From positions 340,579 to 404,578 of the forward strand of contig WFMF01000073.1 of assembly GCA_011033025.1 (NCBI GenBank): a stretch of DNA of 64,000 bases, given 5' to 3'. The notes under the pieces were generated by a model. The model was not told the DNA's origin and did not search any database. It saw only the letters and a program-made list of their open reading frames with translations. Source of the stretch: Beroe forskalii (taxonomy: Eukaryota > Ctenophora > Nuda > Beroida > Beroidae). Below, piece by piece: positions 59,206 to 64,000 of the stretch (positions are counted from its first letter, which is position 1; every line of letters begins with the position of its first letter). Made by a program: the position numbers and the translations under genes.

Positions 59206-60655
59206 GGCACCTGGATGTTTGCCAACTGCAGGCACCTGGATGTTTGCCAACTGCAGGCACCTGGATGTTTGCCAACTGCAGGCACCTGGATGTTTGCCAA
59301 CTGCAGGCACCTGGATGTTTCCCAAATCCAGGCACCTGGATGTTTGCCAACTGCAGGCACCTGGATGTTTGCCAACTGCAGGCACCTGGATGTTTGCCAA
59401 CTGCAGGCACCTGGATGTTTGTCAACTGCAGGCACCTGGATGTTTGCCAACTGCAGGCACCTGGATGTTTGCCAACTGCAGGCACCTGGATGTTTGCCAA
59501 CTGCAGGCACCTGGATGTTTCCCAAATCCAGGCACCTGGATGTTTCCCAAATCCAGGCACCTGGATGTTTGCCAACTGCAGGCACCTGGATGTTTGCCAA
59601 CTGCAGGCACCTGGATGTTTGCCAACTGCAGGCACCTGGATGTTTGCCAACTGCAGGCACCTGGATGTTTGTCAACTGCAGGCACCTGGATGTTTGCCAA
59701 CTGCAGGCACCTGGATGTTTGCCAACTGCAGGCACCTGGATGTTTGCCAACTGCAGGCACCTGGATGTTTGCCAACTGCAGGCACCTGGATGTTTGCCAA
59801 CTGCAGGCACCTGGATGTTTGCCAACTGCAGGCACCTGGATGTTTGCCAACTGCAGGCACCTGGATGTTTGCCAACTGCAGGCACCTGGATGTTTGCCAA
59901 CTGCAGGCACCTGGATGTTTGCCAACTGCAGGCACCTGGATGTTTGCCAACTGCAGGCACCTGGATGTTTGCCAACTGCAGGCACCTGGATGTTTGTCAA
60001 CTGCAGGCACCTGGATGTTTGCCAACTGCAGGCACCTGGATGTTTGCCAACTGCAGGCACCTGGATGTTTGCCAACTGCAGGCACCTGGATGTTTGCCAA
60101 CTGCAGGCACCTGGATGTTTGCCAACTGCAGGCACCTGGATGTTTCCCAAATCCAGGCACCTGGATGTTTGCCAACTGCAGGCACCTGGATGTTTGCCAA
60201 CTGCAGGCACCTGGATGTTTGCCAACTGCAGGCACCTGGATGTTTGCCAACTGCAGGCACCTGGATGTTTGTCAACTGCAGGCACCTGGATGTTTGCCAA
60301 CTGCAGGCACCTGGATGTTTGCCAACTGCAGGCACCTGGATGTTTGCCAACTGCAGGCACCTGGATGTTTCCCAAATCCAGGCACCTGGATGTTTCCCAA
60401 ATCCAGGCACCTGGATGTTTGCCAACTGCAGGCACCTGGATGTTTGCCAACTGCAGGCACCTGGATGTTTCCCAAATCCAGGCACCTGGATGTTTCCCAA
60501 ATCCAGGCACCTGGATGTTTGCCAACTGCAGGCACCTGGATGTTTGCCAACTGCAGGCACCTGGATGTTTGCCAACTGCAGGCACCTGGATGTTTGCCAA
60601 CTGCAGGCACCTGGATGTTTGCCAACTGCAGGCACCTGGATGTTTGCCAACTGCA
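59206..60655. repeat. 25-bp minisatellite with three monomer types
   Basis: Exactly 58 units of 25 bp start GGCACCTGGATGTTT. Type A ends GCCAACTGCA, type B CCCAAATCCA and type C GTCAACTGCA. Their order is A4 B A3 C A3 B2 A4 C A12 C A5 B A4 C A3 B2 A2 B2 A6. A module B-A3/4-C-A3-B2 occurs twice (units 5-14 and 38-48). The unit has no stop in any forward frame, so three overlapping frames of more than 500 codons cross it. With a period of 25, not a multiple of three, no peptide repeat is selected. Each junction reads CTGCAG|G, an acceptor-like string, and the array ends just before a candidate exon. Confidence 0.95.
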
Positions 60656-60679
60656 GGCACCCGGTATTACCTGTGGCAG

Positions 60680-60765
60680 GTGGAGGGAGCTATCAAACCC
60701 ATGCTGTTCATGCTGCGTCCCCGGGTCAGCATTATCCGGCTCTGGTGATCCCTAGATTGGCATAA
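60680..60765 (+). CDS. Candidate terminal exon after the 25-bp array
   Basis: Acceptor ACCTGTGGCAG|GTGGAGGG opens a phase-1 frame reading GGGSYQTHAVHAASPGQHYP and on to VIPRLA, then TAA. The composition (Gly, Pro, His, Ala, GC-rich codons) is unlike the flanks and fits the C-terminus of a low-complexity or RNA-binding-type protein, but I cannot identify it. An AATAAA lies 350 bases downstream. Upstream exons are not visible; the repeat array would be in its last intron. Confidence 0.35.
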
Positions 60766-61115
60766 GATCAAATATCATTGATGTATTAACTGGGAGGCAG
60801 TGGATTGGATAAATCCAGAAAATACCCAAAAATGGACCAGGGATCTTCTCTGATTCCATTCGCTGTACAACTTGTAGGGAATTGAAGCGTTCCCTGTAAT
60901 TGCCACCAGGCAGTCTGCGTGTAATGATATAAATAGTAGGTGTGTTCGGGGGAGAATCCTGTTAGGACCCTGTTAAACACAGTTAATTCTAGAGAACAGT
61001 TAACACAGGACAGAACTATGTTGTGTAGTTATCATAATGATATGTATTATGTAAGATATTATTACTTTAATACAACAACAAGTATAACATACACTCAGGC
61101 TCATCATTTCCTCCC

Positions 61116-61121
61116 AATAAA
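61116..61121 (+). terminator. Possible polyadenylation signal
   Basis: AATAAA within CTCCCAATAAACCC. It is the nearest plus-strand signal after the candidate terminal exon at 60,680-60,765. Confidence 0.3.
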
Positions 61122-61139
61122 CCCTAATGATATAGAGCT

Positions 61140-62700
61140 GTAGCAAGAGACACCTTGCTAGGTTTTCTCCCATAGCCTTTTATATTTTTATATGTTCGTG
61201 TCCAGCAAGTTAAGTGCTACTAATATTAGACATGGCAGACATTTCCTTAATAATTGAGTGTATATCTTTAGTGCCAGTAAACCAGTGAGCCAGGAGTAAA
61301 GAGCGTCATCATCCTATGGATTGATAAATCCTGACTCCAGCATCGGGACAAAGCATAGTGCTACTCTGCATAACCCATTAGGTAATTTCTAATTAGGTAA
61401 TTACTAATTAGGTAATTAGCCGTGAAGACAGAATTAGCATGCTGGGGTGGATATTTAAATTATTTTTCGTAAAAAGGGTGCTGCCAAAAGAATTGGTTTG
61501 ACCTAAATTACAGGCTACAGCTATTAAGAATTTACCATTTTGTCATCAAATTCTCGAAAACAATTCAATAGACGCCTAAATTTCAATAAACTCGAAGCAG
61601 TTGTGCGAATGAAGGAAAGAATACCTAGCATTTTCACAATCTTTTTTCTAGTCTTTAATAGTCAGATAACCATTATTGAATTTTTACAATGACATGTTCA
61701 ATACACTTAAACAGTACTTCATTTTTAAATTCTACTTTTATTTTTCTTTTGACTTAATAAAATAAGTTGTCGTTATAATTACAAAAAAACGAAATTTTGG
61801 TTTGACTGAATTTTAGTTTGATTGAAGAGAAGAATGGAGGTGAGCCCCATTATGTTACGAATGTCGAGTGCTTGACTGTTGACGTCACTCGTCAGACTTA
61901 GCGTCTCCAACTCACCAGAAGTCATCACAGCATATTACGCTACGACACAATAGGTAGGTGTGTCCTGTGTGCCTCTTCTTTCTCATCAATGTATGCAACG
62001 TATGTAAAGCTTCACAATAAATTATGCCTCACATATTTCAGATACCGAGTGATGATTTTCTCATAAATACATACCAAGAATTTATAATAAGTACTACTGA
62101 GTACTGGATTTAGTGCATACTTGTTATTATCTAAATGGACAATATTATGATCTATGAAGTCAATATAGGTGCTGGAAACTAATTCATTTAACAGCTGGCT
62201 TATCAGTTTCCAACAATTTCATTGGTTAATTTTGTACTGGAATGAGTAAGATAAAAGTTACATATGGTACATGTTACAGAATAATTCATCACGAAATTAT
62301 GTCGATAGATCTTAAAATCTTTAGAAACTTATAATCATTCAAGCAAGGTGTTATTTTTCTTATCGTTTTTTCTTTTGCCCTGACTACGCCTATTATAATA
62401 TGCATAGAACCCATGTTCTGCGAGTAACAATAATAACATGAAGTAACATGAAGAACATGAAGTAACATGAATTGATAATCATCTTGAAAGTAGCTTCCCA
62501 ATTCGGAATCACACACTTGCCAATGGGGAATTAAAAAGCAGATAAATAACCCATGTTCTTTACAACTTCAGAAAGTCAGTAAAAAGCAGAGAATGAAATA
62601 TCTATTATCTAACAGCTGAATTTGAGAACACACTGCTAGTAATACTATAAAGCTCTAAAGGTTTAAGGATCATAGAAAGTAATGCTTCTCAAGAAACTGA
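61140..62700. other. Unique sequence without supported genes
   Basis: AT-rich. It contains a triple AATTAGGTAATTA repeat at about 61,380-61,420 and a short AAGTAACATG repeat at 62,437-62,472. A minus-strand frame of 75 codons (62,289-62,516) starts MCDSELGSYFQDDYQF but has no exon borders. Confidence 0.5.
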
Positions 62701-62719
62701 TAATCTAAAGGAATTATAC

Positions 62720-62746
62720 CTGTACGAAGTCGGCCTTGAAGTTCCT
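62720..62746 (-). CDS. Candidate 27-nt microexon
   Basis: On the minus strand, ATTTTATTTTGCAG|AGG and GTACAG|GTATAATTCC bracket nine codons reading RNFKADFVQ, phase 0 on both sides. Both splice signals are good. No neighbouring exon could be joined, so this stays a candidate. The 31-bp array lies upstream of it on this strand. Confidence 0.3.
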
Positions 62747-62974
62747 CTGCAAAATAAAATCATGTGACTATTAGAATAATAGAAGGCATGGAAGAATATC
62801 CAATCATATTTGACTTTGTGACCAGTGACCACAGCATAAATAATGTAAAACTCTGAAAGTGAAGATGCAAATGCCTATAACTCCATTAAAGTAAAATTAC
62901 TTTCCTTGCATTAGTTACCAATATGGACTGAGTGAGCACTTTTTACTTTTGAGGAAAGCATAAAGTAGAGTGAT

Positions 62975-63812
62975 TGGCTGAGGTTGCGAGAGTGTGCAGC
63001 CTCTGATTGGCTGTGGTTGCGAGTGTGCAGCCTCTGATTGGCTGTGGTTTCGAGTGTGCAGCCTCTGATTGGCTGAGGTTGGGAGTGTGCAGCCTCTGAT
63101 TGGCTGAGGTTGTGCAGCCTCTGATTGGCTGAGGTTGCGAGTGTGCAGCCTCTGATTGGCTGAGGTTGCGAGTGTGCAGCCTCTGATTGGCTGAGGTTGC
63201 GTGTGTGCAGCCTCTGATTGGCTGTGGTTTCAAGTGTACAGCCTCTGATTGGCTGAGGTTGTGAGTGTGCAGCCTCTGATTGGCTGAGGTTGCGAGTGTG
63301 CAGCCTCTGATTGGCTGTGGTTTCGAGTGTACTCCCTCTGATTGGCTGAGCTTGTGAGTGTGCAGCCTCTGATTGGCTGAGGTTGCGAGTGTGCAGCCTC
63401 TGATTGGCTGAGGTTTCGAGTGTGCAGCCTCTGATTGGCTGAGGTTTCGAGTGTGCAGCCTCTGATTGGCTGAGGTTGCGAGTGTGCAGCCTCTGATTGG
63501 CTGAGGTTGCGAGTGTGCAGCCTCTGATTGGCTGAGGTTGCGAGTGTGCAGCCTCTGATTGGCTGAGGTTGTGAGTGTGCAGCCTCTGATTGGCTGAGGT
63601 TGCGAGTGTGCAGCCTCTGATTGGCTGAGGTTGTGAGCTCTGATTGCAAGTGTGCAGCCTCTGATTGGCTGTGGTTTCGAGTGTGCAGCCTCTGATTGGC
63701 TGAGGTTGTGAGTGTGCAGCCTCTGATTGGCTGAGGTTGCGAGTGTGCAGCCTCTGATTGGCTGAGGTTTCGAGTGTGCAGCCTCTGATTGGCTGAGGTT
63801 GCGAGTGTGCAA
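62975..63812 (-). repeat. 31-bp minisatellite carrying CCAAT cores
   Basis: About 27 copies of a 31-bp unit. On the minus strand it reads CAGCCAATCAGAGGCTGCAC plus a variable segment CTCGCAACCT or CTCGAAACCA. Each unit holds CCAATCAG, close to the preferred NF-Y (CCAAT-box) sequence. The 289-codon minus-strand frame is the stop-free repeat read through. Confidence 0.95.
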
Positions 63813-63869
63813 TTTATTAAGTATAAATGGGTTTAAATGGCCTTTTAGCTCTTAAAGTCCTTGATCTGG

Positions 63870-63990
63870 TGACCACTAGAAAACTTTTTGTCCAATGGGC
63901 CGGCTAAAACCGTTCAAAAATGATTCGATTTTTGTCCATAGGCCCGGTTAATAAAAAGGGGGCCGGTTAAATAAAGGTCAATAAGGTATA
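63870..63990. mobile_element. Partial copy of the GGCCGGTTAAATAAAGG MITE
   Basis: This end matches the element at 23,020-23,408, with GGCCGGTTAAATAAAGG, TCAATAAGGTA and TTTTTGTCCATAGG blocks. It lies at the window edge. The left border is unclear and sits just after the 31-bp array. Confidence 0.6.
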
Positions 63991-64000
63991 CCATTTTTGA

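Noticed and set aside
59206-60655. CRISPR-like regularly spaced repeat
   Set aside because: Units abut directly with no unique spacers, and the context is eukaryotic.
59055-60755. Plus-strand frames of 509-566 codons and long minus-strand frames
   Set aside because: The 25-bp unit lacks stops in every frame. A period not divisible by three means no coherent peptide repeat. Only the last 86 bases look coding.
62943-63812. 289-codon minus-strand frame rich in ANQRLHTRNLSQSEA
   Set aside because: It is a 31-bp repeat read through, and frame changes between monomers are tolerated only because no stop occurs.

Overview
The window looks like intergenic and intronic DNA of an animal, probably an early-branching invertebrate. 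The evidence is short exons with GT/AG introns, an ephrin-receptor-like GCC2/GCC3 cysteine module, AT-rich non-coding sequence, many foldback MITE-like elements and several minisatellites. A compact-gene lineage such as a sponge would fit, but this is inference and not strongly supported. I see no bacterial operons, rRNA or CRISPR.

Layout. The dominant structure is a giant diverged inverted repeat. The left arm runs from the window edge (or before) to about 27,700, and the right arm from about 42,265 to 55,940. Anchor pairs are 300/55,735, 7,430/51,570, 10,930/49,500, 17,760/49,440, 21,130/46,660, 24,055/45,172 and 27,660/42,275. The left arm is about twice as long as the right because it carries about ten insertions (roughly 13 kb in all) for which the right arm has an empty site. 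Several have clear target-site duplications: 14 bp, 12 bp, TTAA, TA, AT, TAA and TAG. I found only one clear right-arm-only insertion (about 52,480-53,100). Most inserted elements are themselves hairpins.

The 14.6 kb spacer (27,700-42,265) holds a 61-bp minisatellite, a candidate exon, 346-bp direct repeats, and the only convincing gene. That gene is a plus-strand, signal-peptide-bearing receptor-like gene with exons at 39,780-39,846, 39,985-40,080, 40,627-40,947, 41,266-41,382 and 42,275-42,345, all joining in consistent phase. Its fifth exon lies inside the right arm, so the left arm carries a minus-strand duplicate (27,590-27,660) followed by a clean sixth exon (26,106-26,343) with the cysteine module. 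The corresponding sixth exon in the right arm is shredded into a mosaic (42,980-43,745) in which exon, intron and minisatellite fragments alternate every 5-30 bases. The intron after exon 6 is a 30/34-bp minisatellite whose monomer is a copy of the exon 6 splice-donor junction.

Right of the palindrome (55,940-64,000) lie a 12-bp array, a 25-bp array with a readable higher-order pattern, a candidate terminal exon with a downstream AATAAA, a candidate 27-nt microexon on the minus strand, and a 31-bp array whose every unit carries a CCAAT-box-like core. The very long open frames in these arrays come from stop-free repeat units and are not called as genes.

Main caution: the fold-back geometry plus the mosaic zone would also fit an assembly that joined two divergent haplotypes head to head. 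Sequence alone cannot separate that from a genuine old inverted duplication.
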